Shown: piece after piece, positions 25,702 through 34,155 of the stretch | How positions within the stretch are numbered: the first letter of the stretch is position 1 | How the letters are laid out: each line of letters opens with the position of its first letter | Assembly: GCF_900187425.1 (NCBI RefSeq) | Contig: NZ_FYDJ01000012.1 | Span: 119,412-183,411 of the forward strand | Length of the DNA stretch: 64,000 nucleotides | Source of the DNA: Pseudomonas sp. Irchel s3h14 | GTDB lineage: Bacteria; Pseudomonadota; Gammaproteobacteria; Pseudomonadales; Pseudomonadaceae | Reading direction: 5' to 3' | Position numbers and translations under genes: made by a program | The notes under the pieces: model-generated | Databases searched by the model: none | What the model was told of the DNA's origin: nothing | What the model saw: only the letters and a program-made list of their open reading frames with translations

Positions 25702-26829
25702 TCAGCCCAGTCGCGACGGGGAGAGCATCTGGGTGTTCAGACCGAAGCGAGTCAGTTGCTCGGGCAGGGCTTCACCGCGTACCAGTGCAGCGCTGGCCTG
25801 GCCCATGGCCGGCGAGGTCTGGATGCCATAACCGCCTTGTGCCGCTACCCAGAATAACCCCGGCACCTGCGGATCGAAACCGGACAGCAAATCACCGTCG
25901 CTCACGAAACTGCGCAAGCCGGCCCAGGTGCGGGTCGGACGGCGGATGGTCAGGGTGGTGGCTTCTTCGATCTGGTAGATGCCCATTGCGATGTCCAACT
26001 CTTCGGGCTGCACGTCGTGCGGTTCCACCGGGTCGGCGTTGGCTGGCGAGCCGAGGAACATTCCGGCGTCGGGCTTCATGTAGAAGGATTCGTCGAGGCT
26101 GACCAGCATTGGCCAATGGTGGATGTCCACGCCCTCGGGGCCAGCGAAGATGAACGCCGCACGGCGCTTGGGTTGCAGGCCCAGTGGTTTGGCACCGGCG
26201 AGCTCACCGATTTTGTCGGCCCAGGCGCCTGCTGCGTTGATGATGATCGGGGCGCTGAATGTCTGACCGCTGGTTTGCACATGCCACACACCTTCGGCGT
26301 CCCGGGTCAGGCCCATGACTTCGCTGTCGGTATGAACTTCGCCTTTGTTGCGTCGGATACCGCGCAGGTAGCCCTGGTGCAAGGCATCGGTGTCGATGTC
26401 GCTGGCAGTCGGGTCATAAATCGCACCATGGACTTTTTCCCGGCGCAGAATCGGCAGGTGCACGCAGGCCTCGTCGGCGCTGAGCAGCTGCATCTCCGGC
26501 ACCGTGGCTTTGGCACTCAGGTATTGATTGTTCAGTTCGGCCGGGTCGCCGGTGAAGTCCACGGTCATCTCGCCACGCGGGGTCAGCAGCGGGTGTTCGC
26601 AGAAACCGGCCGGCGGCGCGTCGAAGAAGTCGCGACTGGCTTGGGTCAGCGCCCGAACTTGAGGCGTACCGTAGGCGGCGGTGAACAGTGCGGCTGAACG
26701 TCCGGTGGAGTGGTAAGCCGGATGGGACTCGCGTTCGAGCACGATCACTCGGGCGTGCTGCGACAGCCAGAAACCGGTGGAAGCGCCGGCAATCCCGCCG
26801 CCGATGATGATGAAGTCTGCCTGGCTCAT
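25702..26829 (-). CDS. dauA: FAD-dependent D-arginine dehydrogenase
   Basis: DauA oxidatively deaminates D-Arg and other D-amino acids to 2-oxo acids and is membrane-associated through the respiratory chain. Its 375 residues match the P. aeruginosa enzyme in length. The FAD motif FIIIGGGIAGASTGFW opens the protein. Tyr53, Glu87 (in TPRGEMTVDF) and the GLQPKRRAAFIF segment correspond to the P. aeruginosa enzyme. WVAAQGGYGIQTSPAMGQ is the C-terminal FAD/substrate segment. Residue 48 is Leu, where I recall His in P. aeruginosa. The ATG has AGGAG upstream. It is the second gene of dauBAR. Confidence 0.93.
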   Translation of the reverse strand: MSQADFIIIGGGIAGASTGFWLSQHARVIVLERESHPAYHSTGRSAALFTAAYGTPQVRALTQASRDFFDAPPAGFCEHPLLTPRGEMTVDFTGDPAELNNQYLSAKATVPEMQLLSADEACVHLPILRREKVHGAIYDPTASDIDTDALHQGYLRGIRRNKGEVHTDSEVMGLTRDAEGVWHVQTSGQTFSAPIIINAAGAWADKIGELAGAKPLGLQPKRRAAFIFAGPEGVDIHHWPMLVSLDESFYMKPDAGMFLGSPANADPVEPHDVQPEELDIAMGIYQIEEATTLTIRRPTRTWAGLRSFVSDGDLLSGFDPQVPGLFWVAAQGGYGIQTSPAMGQASAALVRGEALPEQLTRFGLNTQMLSPSRLG

Positions 26830-26874
26830 GAACGTCTCCTGATGGGGCGTAAATGCCGAAATTGTAGAGATCCT

Positions 26875-26966
26875 CTGTAGGAGCGAGGCTTGCCCGCGAA
26901 AGGAACGCCGCGGCCTGTCAGGCACACCGCGTTATCGTTCTTCGCGGGCAAGCCTTGCTCCTACAG
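26875..26966. repeat. REPIN between dauB and dauA
   Basis: Arms of 26 bp (CTGTAGGAGCGAGGCTTGCC...) with one mismatch flank about 40 bp. It lies inside the dau operon, between dauB and dauA, where it can form a hairpin in the shared message. Confidence 0.88.
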
Positions 26967-26978
26967 GGTTTGCTGGTG

Positions 26979-27926
26979 TTAGTGCTGTAGGCGGTAGATA
27001 GCGTTGGCCAGCGCGATGTCTTCCAGGCCCAGGCCAATGGAGCGGAAGAACACATGACGGTCGTAGTCGGGGCGCTGGACTTTTTCGCTGAGCAGATCGG
27101 GCAGGTCGCCGATGATCGCGCCCTTGTCCCAGCCATGTTGTTCACCGGCAATCAGCATCTCGCCGGCCGAGCCTGGGGTGGTCAGACGATAGTCGCAGAA
27201 CACTTGCATGTCATTGAGGCTCTGCGGCGGTACTTCGTGGGCACGTGGCGCGTTGGTACTGATGGAGGTGATCAGTGCCGGTTTGCTCAAACTTGAGGGA
27301 TCGATCACCGGGCCTGCGGAAGAGGTGCAGAGCATGATGACATCGGCGTCTTGCACGACCGCTTCACGACTGTCGACGATGGTCAGGCGTGGATCGAGGC
27401 TTTTGAGCTGCGCCAATACCTCGGGATTCTTGTCGCTCAGGCTCGGTGAGTAGAGGCTGATGCTCTGCCAGTCGCGCAGGCCTTTGACGTAGTGCAGGTG
27501 TGCCTGGGCGACCTTGCCGCTGCCGATGATCGCCAGGTGTCGGGCCTTGAGCGGGGCGAGGGCGTCGACCGCCACTGCTGTGGTTGCAGCGGTGCGTGCC
27601 GTGGTCAGTTCACCGGCATCGCAGAGCAGCAACGGCTGACCGGTCTGCATCGACATCAGCAGCGTCCAGGCGGTCACCAGCGGGCCTTGTTCACGCACGA
27701 TGTATGGCGAAGTCTTGACCCCGTAAACGCCGTCTTCGGCCAGCACGCCCAAGTAGTTGATGAAATCGCCAGCGCCCTGTGGAAACTCCACTAGCTGCTG
27801 CGCCGGTTGCACAGCTTGCCCGGCGGCCAGGTCGCGGAACAGTTTGCGCAGGATCTGCGGCACGTCGACTTGCGCCAGCAGCTCGCGGGCCTGAGGTTGG
27901 GTGATCACGTAAGGCGTACTGGACAT
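26979..27926 (-). CDS. dauB: DauB, imino-acid reductase (ornithine cyclodeaminase/mu-crystallin family)
   Basis: DauB reduces the imino or keto product of DauA with NAD(P)H to L-arginine, so DauA and DauB together racemise D-Arg to L-Arg. The 315-residue protein matches the family length. It shows ELTTARTAATTAVAVDAL, the Rossmann motif HLAIIGSGKVAQAHLHYVKG, and ALITSISTNAPRAHEVP. The ATG at 27926 (MSSTPYVITQ) follows GGAG. It is the first gene of the operon, with a 13-bp palindrome 34 bp upstream. The rhlB gene lies just beyond, as in P. aeruginosa. Confidence 0.92.
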   Translation of the reverse strand: MSSTPYVITQPQARELLAQVDVPQILRKLFRDLAAGQAVQPAQQLVEFPQGAGDFINYLGVLAEDGVYGVKTSPYIVREQGPLVTAWTLLMSMQTGQPLLLCDAGELTTARTAATTAVAVDALAPLKARHLAIIGSGKVAQAHLHYVKGLRDWQSISLYSPSLSDKNPEVLAQLKSLDPRLTIVDSREAVVQDADVIMLCTSSAGPVIDPSSLSKPALITSISTNAPRAHEVPPQSLNDMQVFCDYRLTTPGSAGEMLIAGEQHGWDKGAIIGDLPDLLSEKVQRPDYDRHVFFRSIGLGLEDIALANAIYRLQH

Positions 27927-27959
27927 GGTCGGCTCCGGGAGCTGGAAGTAAACTAATTT

Positions 27960-27972
27960 GTCCATTATGGAC
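27960..27972 (-). promoter_or_regulatory. Palindrome upstream of dauB, candidate DauR operator
   Basis: GTCCATTATGGAC is a perfect 6+1+6 palindrome 34 bp before the dauB ATG. A second short palindrome, GTCCGGAC, lies at 27993-28000. Assignment to DauR is inference from position. Confidence 0.45.
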
Positions 27973-28001
27973 TTTTAGTTGTCTCGATCAATGTCCGGAC
28001 G

Positions 28002-28040
28002 AAAAAAAAGCGCAGTCCGTTTCCGGCTGCGCCTCTTTTA
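28002..28040 (-). terminator. Terminator after rhlB
   Basis: Stem GCGCAG/CTGCGC with an 11-nt loop. Eight A at 28002-28009 give a U tract on the minus strand, 13 bp and more beyond the rhlB stop. Confidence 0.8.
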
Positions 28041-28052
28041 ATGCGACCCGCG

Positions 28053-29540
28053 TTACGGGCGCTTGCGCTCAACCGCCCGCAGCAGATGCGTCGGTGGCGT
28101 TTCACAGCTGATCTTGCGACCCAACAGCGCCTCGATGGACGGTAGCTGGTAGGAGTCATCTTCACCGGCAAAACTGATGGACACGCCATCAGCGCCGGCA
28201 CGACCGGTGCGGCCGATACGGTGCACGTAATCGTCCGGGACTTCCGGCAGGGTGAAGTTGATCACGTGGCTGATGCCGTCGATGTGAATGCCGCGACCGG
28301 CCACATCGGTGGCGACCAGGACGCGGATCTTGCCTTCGCGGAAACCTTCCAGGGTCTTGATGCGCTTGTGCTGCGGCACGTCGCCGGACAGCTGCGCGGC
28401 GTTGACGCCGTCACGCACCAGGCGTTCTTCGATGCGCCGCACTTCATCCTTGCGGTTGGCAAACACCATCACCCGCTCCCAACCGTTGTCGTTGACCAGG
28501 TTGTAGAGCAGTTTGTATTTGTCGGCGCCGGCCACGGCGTAGATGTGTTGTTCGACGTTTTCGCTGGCCACGTTCTGCGACTCGATCTCGACGATCGACG
28601 GGTCGGTGGTCCATTGCTTGGCCAGGTTCATCACGTCTTCGGTGAACGTCGCGGAGAACAGCAGCGTCTGACGCTCGTTCTTCGGCGGAGTCTGGCGAAT
28701 GATCTGACGCACTTGTGGGATGAAACCCATGTCGAGCATCCGGTCGGCTTCGTCCAGGACCATGACTTCGACCATGTCCAGGTGCACGTCGCCGCGCTGG
28801 TTGAAGTCTAGCAAGCGGCCCGGTGTGGCCACGAGGATGTCGCAGTGACGGGCTTCGAGGTGCTTGAGCTGTTTGTCGAAGTCCATGCCGCCGACAAACG
28901 TCATGACGTTGAGGCCGGTGTATTTGGTCAGGTCGGCTGCGTCCTTGGCAATCTGCACCACCAGTTCACGGGTCGGTGCAATGATCAGCGCCCGCGGCTC
29001 GCCCATATAACGCTCTTTCGGCGGCGGAGTTTCCAGCAACTGGGTGATGATCGAAATCAGGAACGCTGCGGTTTTGCCGGTACCGGTCTGGGCGCGGCCA
29101 ATGGCATCTTTGCCGGCCAGGGTGAAGCCGAGGACTTGTGCCTGGATCGGCGTGCAATACGGGAAGCCCAGGTCCTGGATGGCGTGCATCAGTTCGGGGG
29201 CGAGTTTGAAATCGTGGAATCGGGTTTTGCCTTCCTGGGGTTCGACGGCGAAGTCTTCGAGTTTCCAGGGGATAACCGGTGCTTTTGGCTTCGGTTCGCG
29301 ACGCGGTCGGGCAGGTTTCGCAGCTTCGCTGCTCGGTTCTTCAGAGGCCTGAGCCTCAACGGGTTGGACGGCCGGTGTGGTCATCGGCTCGTGCTTCGGT
29401 ACCGCTACGGTTGCGGTCCGGCCAGACTGATTACCGTCGGTGCGGTGGCTGGGATGGTGAGACGGAGCGCTGGAGACTGGCGCGAGCTGCTCAGTCTCGC
29501 TTTTACCGAACATTTTCTTGAGTGCTTTGAGCACGGTCAT
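28053..29540 (-). CDS. rhlB: DEAD-box ATP-dependent RNA helicase RhlB
   Basis: This cytoplasmic RNA helicase takes part in RNA turnover and degradosome-type complexes. The 495-residue protein has a 100-residue N-terminal extension rich in Pro, Lys and Ala. The helicase core follows: Q motif FHDFKLAPELMHAIQDLGF, motif I AQTGTGKT, motif II VLDEADRMLDMGFIPQ, motif III LFSATF, and motif VI HRIGRTGRAGADG. The C-terminus is short and basic (LRAVERKRP). The symbol is supported by its place next to dauB, as rhlB is in P. aeruginosa. Confidence 0.93.
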   Translation of the reverse strand: MTVLKALKKMFGKSETEQLAPVSSAPSHHPSHRTDGNQSGRTATVAVPKHEPMTTPAVQPVEAQASEEPSSEAAKPARPRREPKPKAPVIPWKLEDFAVEPQEGKTRFHDFKLAPELMHAIQDLGFPYCTPIQAQVLGFTLAGKDAIGRAQTGTGKTAAFLISIITQLLETPPPKERYMGEPRALIIAPTRELVVQIAKDAADLTKYTGLNVMTFVGGMDFDKQLKHLEARHCDILVATPGRLLDFNQRGDVHLDMVEVMVLDEADRMLDMGFIPQVRQIIRQTPPKNERQTLLFSATFTEDVMNLAKQWTTDPSIVEIESQNVASENVEQHIYAVAGADKYKLLYNLVNDNGWERVMVFANRKDEVRRIEERLVRDGVNAAQLSGDVPQHKRIKTLEGFREGKIRVLVATDVAGRGIHIDGISHVINFTLPEVPDDYVHRIGRTGRAGADGVSISFAGEDDSYQLPSIEALLGRKISCETPPTHLLRAVERKRP

Positions 29541-29638
29541 CTCATCGATTGGTTAAGGAATATACGCCGGCCAGTGTAATGCAAGAATCGGGCGCGGCGT
29601 AGTGGGATGGATCAATGGGCTGCTTTTCACATAAACAG

Positions 29639-30295
29639 TTAACGCAAGCGCTCGGCGAGCCAGACACCAATGTCGCGAATTTCCTCGGGTAACACTTCGT
29701 GGCCCATTGGGTATTCCTGCCATGTCACGGTGACACCATGCTGCTTTAAATACTCGTAGGCGGTGCGGCCCATGGAGTTTTGAACGACGTCATCGTACTG
29801 GCCGTGTAAAGACAGCACAGGAATGCGTTGCTGGCTGGCGGAAAGCTCCAGTTCATCGCTGAAGGTCGGTGCATAGGTCGAGAGGGCAAGTACGCCACCC
29901 AGTGGCCCCTGCCATTTCAGAAAGGCTGTGTGCAATACCACCGCGCCACCTTGGGAAAAACCGGCAAGAAAGATGCGCGAGGCGTCTATTCCGCTGGCCT
30001 TCTGCTCTTCGATCAAATCAAAGACCCGTTGCGCGGACGCTTCCAGCTGCTCGCGGTTGATCGCGCGCGCGGGGCTCATGGCCAATATGTCGTACCAGCT
30101 CGGCATCTCGTAACCACCATTGATGGTCACGGCGCAGGTCGGTGCCTGAGGGAGAACGAAGCGGGTGGTCAGCAGGCTTTCCTGCAACGCCTCGGCCACC
30201 GGCAAGAAGTCGTAGCGATCGGCGCCCAGGCCGTGCAGCCAGATAACGCAGGCGTCTGCGGGCTTGACGGGCTGAAGAATCAAGGGCTCGGTCAT
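29639..30295 (-). CDS. estB: Carboxylesterase (EstB, carboxylesterase II type)
   Basis: The 218-residue alpha/beta hydrolase cleaves short-chain carboxyl esters. It closely resembles the crystallised P. fluorescens carboxylesterase II, by recall. The catalytic triad is visible: Ser114 in AGFSQGGAVV, Asp168 in HGQYDDVVQN and His199 in YPMGHEVLP. The N-terminal VIWLHGLGADRYDF supplies the oxyanion loop. No signal peptide is seen, so it is cytoplasmic. It stands alone upstream of rhlB on the same strand. Confidence 0.93.
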   Translation of the reverse strand: MTEPLILQPVKPADACVIWLHGLGADRYDFLPVAEALQESLLTTRFVLPQAPTCAVTINGGYEMPSWYDILAMSPARAINREQLEASAQRVFDLIEEQKASGIDASRIFLAGFSQGGAVVLHTAFLKWQGPLGGVLALSTYAPTFSDELELSASQQRIPVLSLHGQYDDVVQNSMGRTAYEYLKQHGVTVTWQEYPMGHEVLPEEIRDIGVWLAERLR

Positions 30296-30330
30296 GGTTG
30301 CTCCAATTTTGTGCAGACGCTCTCATTGGG

Positions 30331-30347
30331 TGCAAGGCCCGAGTGCA
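30331..30347 (+). promoter_or_regulatory. NtrC-like enhancer site upstream of aapJ
   Basis: TGCAAGGCCCGAGTGCA fits the 17-bp NtrC consensus TGCACC-N5-GGTGCA at 10 of 12 positions. It is centred about 115-120 bp upstream of the start expected from the sigma54 promoter, a normal enhancer distance. Confidence 0.5.
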
Positions 30348-30430
30348 CGTCTGGTTGATCAGTTAATAAGATGTCGCAAGGCTACAAGTTTTGCTATTGA
30401 CCTGTCGCGCAATCGCTTCGGCGAGCGGTC

Positions 30431-30446
30431 TGGTACGGGGTTTGCT
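30431..30446 (+). promoter_or_regulatory. Candidate sigma54 promoter for aapJQMP
   Basis: TGGTACGGGGTTTGCT matches TGGCACG-N4-TTGCW with a single change (C to T) and correct GG/GC spacing. It reads toward aapJ. Confidence 0.65.
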
Positions 30447-30761
30447 ATGGGGAAACGGTGCAACCCATCTCGCGCCTTGCGGTAACACTATCAGTGTACT
30501 GCTGGCGGTGGGATAGCAAAGAATCCGGTGATGGATGTTCGCCAGTGGCCGCTACGGGCTTCGCGAACGTGAAAGGGCTACAGCCCGTTCGGCCGATTGG
30601 TGAGAAGTGAGTTGTCCATGATGTGGATTTTCTCCTACTAGACTCATAGCGCAGGTCTTACGTCGGTTGACCCCAAAAAAGCCAACACGGGTCAACAACG
30701 CCTCATAAGGGTGCGACTGGACTCAAGCTCCGACACAACAAGAGCAAAACTGGAGGTTTGA

Positions 30762-31790
30762 ATGAAGATGTTGAAATCCACCCTGGCTATCGTGACTGCA
30801 GCCGCAGTACTCGGTGTCAGTGGGTTCGCTCAGGCGGGTGCAACCCTGGATGCAGTGCAGAAGAAAGGTTTCGTACAGTGCGGCGTCAGTGACGGTCTGC
30901 CTGGCTTCTCGGTACCGGACTCGACTGGCAAGATCATCGGCATCGATGCTGATGTCTGCCGCGCTGTGGCCGCTGCCGTATTCGGCGACGCGACCAAGGT
31001 CAAATTCAGCCAGTTGAACGCCAAAGAGCGCTTCACCGCGCTGCAGTCCGGCGAAATCGACGTGCTGTCGCGTAACACCACCTGGACCAGCTCCCGCGAT
31101 TCGGGCATGGGCCTGGTGTTTGCCGGTGTGACTTACTACGACGGCATCGGCTTCCTGGTGAACAACAAGCTGGGCGTGAAGAGCGCTAAAGAGCTCGACG
31201 GCGCCACCATCTGCATTCAAGCCGGTACCACCACCGAGCTGAACGTTTCCGACTACTTCCGCGGTAACGGTCTGAAATACACCCCAATCACCTTCGACAC
31301 CTCCGATGAAAGCGCCAAGTCGCTGGAATCCGGTCGTTGCGACGTGCTGACCTCCGACAAATCCCAGCTCTATGCACAACGCAGCAAGCTGGCGACCCCG
31401 ACCGACTACGTCGTTCTGCCGGAAACCATCTCCAAGGAGCCTCTGGGCCCGGTCGTGCGTAAAGGCGACGAAGAGTGGTTCAGCATCGTCAAGTGGACTC
31501 TGTTCGCGATGCTCAACGCTGAAGAAATGGGTATCACCCAGAAAAACGTTGAAGCTGAAGCCAAAGCCACCAAGAACCCGGACGTCGCTCGTCTGCTGGG
31601 CGCTGACGGTGAATACGGCAAAGACCTGAAAGTGAAGAAAGACTGGGTCGTGCAGATCGTCAAGCAAGTGGGTAACTACGGTGAAGTGTTCGAGAGAAAC
31701 CTCGGCAAAGGCACTCCACTGGCCATCGACCGCGGGCTGAACGGCCTGTGGAACAACGGCGGCATTCAATACGCACCACCAGTGCGCTGA
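30762..31790 (+). CDS. aapJ: General L-amino acid ABC transporter, periplasmic binding protein
   Basis: The 342-residue precursor has a signal peptide (STLAIVTAAAVLGVSGFAQA) and an SBP_bac_3 fold. KGFVQCGVSDGLPGFSVPDS, IIGIDADVCRAVAAAVFGD, DVLSRNTTWTSSRDSGMGLV and ATICIQAGTTTELNVSDYF are typical of AapJ/BztA. It captures a broad range of L-amino acids for the AapQMP permease. It is the first gene of the aap operon, with 65 bp before aapQ; a higher level of the binding protein than of the permease is usual. A Gly-rich ribosome binding site region (CTGGAGG) precedes the ATG. Confidence 0.95.
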   Translation: MKMLKSTLAIVTAAAVLGVSGFAQAGATLDAVQKKGFVQCGVSDGLPGFSVPDSTGKIIGIDADVCRAVAAAVFGDATKVKFSQLNAKERFTALQSGEIDVLSRNTTWTSSRDSGMGLVFAGVTYYDGIGFLVNNKLGVKSAKELDGATICIQAGTTTELNVSDYFRGNGLKYTPITFDTSDESAKSLESGRCDVLTSDKSQLYAQRSKLATPTDYVVLPETISKEPLGPVVRKGDEEWFSIVKWTLFAMLNAEEMGITQKNVEAEAKATKNPDVARLLGADGEYGKDLKVKKDWVVQIVKQVGNYGEVFERNLGKGTPLAIDRGLNGLWNNGGIQYAPPVR

Positions 31791-31855
31791 TGGTTCTATC
31801 ACCCGGTGGGCCAACCACCGGGTGATGTTCTGTTCCATTATTTGCGGGGCACTTC

Positions 31856-33037
31856 ATGCAAAATTCAATCGGCGCACCAAAGCAGAGGCTCAGCCTCAGC
31901 GATCCAAAAGTGCGTGCGTGGCTATTTCAGATCATCACCATTGTGGCGGTGGTCTCGATGGGCTGGTATCTGTTCGACAATACGCAGACCAACCTTCAAC
32001 ACCGGGGCATTACCTCCGGTTTCGACTTTCTGGAGCGCAGTGCCGGTTTCGGCATCGCTCAACACCTGATCGACTACACCGAATCGGACAGCTATGCCCG
32101 GGTGTTTGTCATCGGCCTGCTCAACACGCTGCTGGTGACCTTCATCGGCGTGATCCTGGCGACGATCCTCGGGTTCATCGTTGGTGTGTCACGGCTGTCG
32201 AAGAACTGGATCATTGCCAAGCTGGCGACGGTGTATGTAGAGGTTTTCCGTAACATTCCGCCGCTGCTGCAAATCCTGTTCTGGTACTTCGCGGTGTTCC
32301 TGACCATGCCGGGGCCACGCAACAGCCATAACTTCGGTGACACCTTCTTCGTCAGCAGCCGTGGCCTGAACATGCCGGCCGCGTTGGCGGCGGATGGTTT
32401 CTGGCCGTTTGTGGTCAGCATTGTCGTGGCCATTGTCGCCATCGTGCTGATGAACCGCTGGGCGACCAAACGCTTCGAAGCGACCGGTGTCCCGTTCCAC
32501 AAATTCTGGGCGAGCCTGGCGCTGTTTCTGGTCATCCCTGCGCTGTGCGGGCTGATCTTCGGCGCGCCTGTGCACTGGGAAATGCCGAAGCTGCAAGGCT
32601 TCAACTTCGTCGGGGGCTGGGTGCTGATCCCGGAACTGCTGGCGCTGACCTTGGCCCTGACGGTGTACACCGCGGCGTTCATCGCCGAGATCGTGCGTTC
32701 GGGCATCAAGTCGGTCAGCCACGGCCAGACGGAAGCGGCGCACTCGTTGGGTTTGCGCAACGGTCCGACCCTGCGCAAGGTGATCATCCCGCAAGCCCTG
32801 CGCGTGATCATTCCACCGCTGACCAGCCAATACCTGAACCTGGCGAAGAACTCCTCGCTGGCGGCCGGTATCGGTTATCCGGAAATGGTCTCGTTGTTTG
32901 CCGGTACGGTGCTGAACCAGACCGGGCAGGCGATCGAGGTGATTGCCATCACCATGAGCGTGTACCTGGCGATCAGTATCAGCATTTCCCTGCTGATGAA
33001 CTGGTACAACAAGCGCATTGCGCTGATCGAGCGGTAA
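31856..33037 (+). CDS. aapQ: General L-amino acid ABC transporter permease AapQ
   Basis: This 393-residue inner-membrane permease pairs with AapM. It has an N-terminal membrane segment (WLFQIITIVAVVSMGWYLF) and the HisM/GlnP-type domain with VFVIGLLNTLLVTFIGVILA. The large insert seen in AapQ/BztB includes FLTMPGPRNSHNFGDTFFVS. The EAA loop that contacts the ATPase appears as GQTEAAHSLGLRNGPTLRKV. Adjacent gene order, length and sequence all fit AapQ. Confidence 0.95.
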   Translation: MQNSIGAPKQRLSLSDPKVRAWLFQIITIVAVVSMGWYLFDNTQTNLQHRGITSGFDFLERSAGFGIAQHLIDYTESDSYARVFVIGLLNTLLVTFIGVILATILGFIVGVSRLSKNWIIAKLATVYVEVFRNIPPLLQILFWYFAVFLTMPGPRNSHNFGDTFFVSSRGLNMPAALAADGFWPFVVSIVVAIVAIVLMNRWATKRFEATGVPFHKFWASLALFLVIPALCGLIFGAPVHWEMPKLQGFNFVGGWVLIPELLALTLALTVYTAAFIAEIVRSGIKSVSHGQTEAAHSLGLRNGPTLRKVIIPQALRVIIPPLTSQYLNLAKNSSLAAGIGYPEMVSLFAGTVLNQTGQAIEVIAITMSVYLAISISISLLMNWYNKRIALIER

Positions 33038-33047
33038 GGAAAAGCGC

Positions 33048-34145
33048 ATGACGACTCATACTTTCAAGCCTGACATGCCTCCACCGAGCAGAAGCATCGG
33101 TGTCGTGGCGTGGATGCGCGCGAACATGTTCTCCAGCTGGCTCAACACCTTGCTGACCCTGTTTGCGTTCTACCTTATTTACCTGGTGGTCCCGCCGATT
33201 CTGGAATGGGCGATCCTCGATGCCAACTGGGTCGGCACCAGCCAGGCTGACTGCACCAAGGAAGGCGCCTGCTGGGTGTTCATCCAGCAACGCTTCGGCC
33301 AGTTCATGTACGGCTACTACCCGGTGGACCTGCGCTGGCGCGTTGACCTGACCGTATGGCTGGCGGTCATCGGCGTGGCACCGTTGTTCATCTCGCGCTT
33401 CCACCATAAAGCGGTGTATGGCCTGAGCTTCCTGGTGCTGTACCCGATTGTTGCCTGGTGCCTGCTGCACGGCGGCGTGTTCGGCCTGACTCAGGTGGCG
33501 ACCAGCCAGTGGGGCGGCCTGATGCTGACCCTGGTAATTGCCACTGTCGGTATTGCCGGTGCGTTGCCGCTGGGTATTGTCCTGGCGCTGGGCCGTCGTT
33601 CGAACATGCCGGCGATTCGCGTGGTCTGCGTGACCTTCATCGAATTCTGGCGCGGCGTACCGTTGATCACGGTGCTGTTCATGTCCTCGGTGATGCTGCC
33701 GTTGTTCCTGCCTGAAGGCATGAACTTCGACAAACTGTTGCGGGCACTGATCGGCGTGATCCTGTTCCAGTCGGCCTATGTCGCCGAAGTGGTGCGTGGC
33801 GGTCTGCAAGCGATTCCCAAAGGTCAGTACGAAGCGGCTGCAGCGATGGGTCTCGGTTACTGGCGCAGCATGGGCCTGGTAATTCTGCCGCAAGCCCTGA
33901 AGCTGGTAATCCCTGGCATCGTCAACACCTTCATTGCGCTGTTCAAGGACACGAGCCTGGTGATCATCATCGGCCTGTTCGACTTGCTCAACAGCGTCAA
34001 ACAAGCCGCCGCCGACCCGAAATGGTTGGGCATGGCCACCGAAGGCTATGTGTTCGCGGCCCTGGTGTTCTGGATTTTCTGTTTTGGTATGTCGCGCTAT
34101 TCCATGCATCTGGAACGCAAGCTCGACACTGGCCACAAGCGTTAG
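33048..34145 (+). CDS. aapM: General L-amino acid ABC transporter permease AapM
   Basis: The 365-residue second permease subunit begins 10 bp after aapQ. An N-terminal membrane region (TLLTLFAFYLIYLVVPPILE) precedes several others and the conserved permease core. This core includes EFWRGVPLITVLFMSSVML and the EAA loop IPKGQYEAAAAMGLGYWRSM. It forms a heterodimer with AapQ in the inner membrane. Confidence 0.95.
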   Translation: MTTHTFKPDMPPPSRSIGVVAWMRANMFSSWLNTLLTLFAFYLIYLVVPPILEWAILDANWVGTSQADCTKEGACWVFIQQRFGQFMYGYYPVDLRWRVDLTVWLAVIGVAPLFISRFHHKAVYGLSFLVLYPIVAWCLLHGGVFGLTQVATSQWGGLMLTLVIATVGIAGALPLGIVLALGRRSNMPAIRVVCVTFIEFWRGVPLITVLFMSSVMLPLFLPEGMNFDKLLRALIGVILFQSAYVAEVVRGGLQAIPKGQYEAAAAMGLGYWRSMGLVILPQALKLVIPGIVNTFIALFKDTSLVIIIGLFDLLNSVKQAAADPKWLGMATEGYVFAALVFWIFCFGMSRYSMHLERKLDTGHKR

Positions 34146-34155
34146 GAGTTCTGTA

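Larger units (their letters stand above)
30296..30761. other. Divergent intergenic region estB-aapJ
   Basis: The 466-bp region has no convincing ORF. It contains an NtrC-like site (30331-30347), a sigma54-like promoter (30431-30446), an imperfect hairpin (30547-30594, CGGGCT/AGCCCG core) and an 8-bp inverted repeat GTTGACCC/GGGTCAAC (30666-30696). If the sigma54 promoter is used, the aap leader is about 300 nt. Confidence 0.65.
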
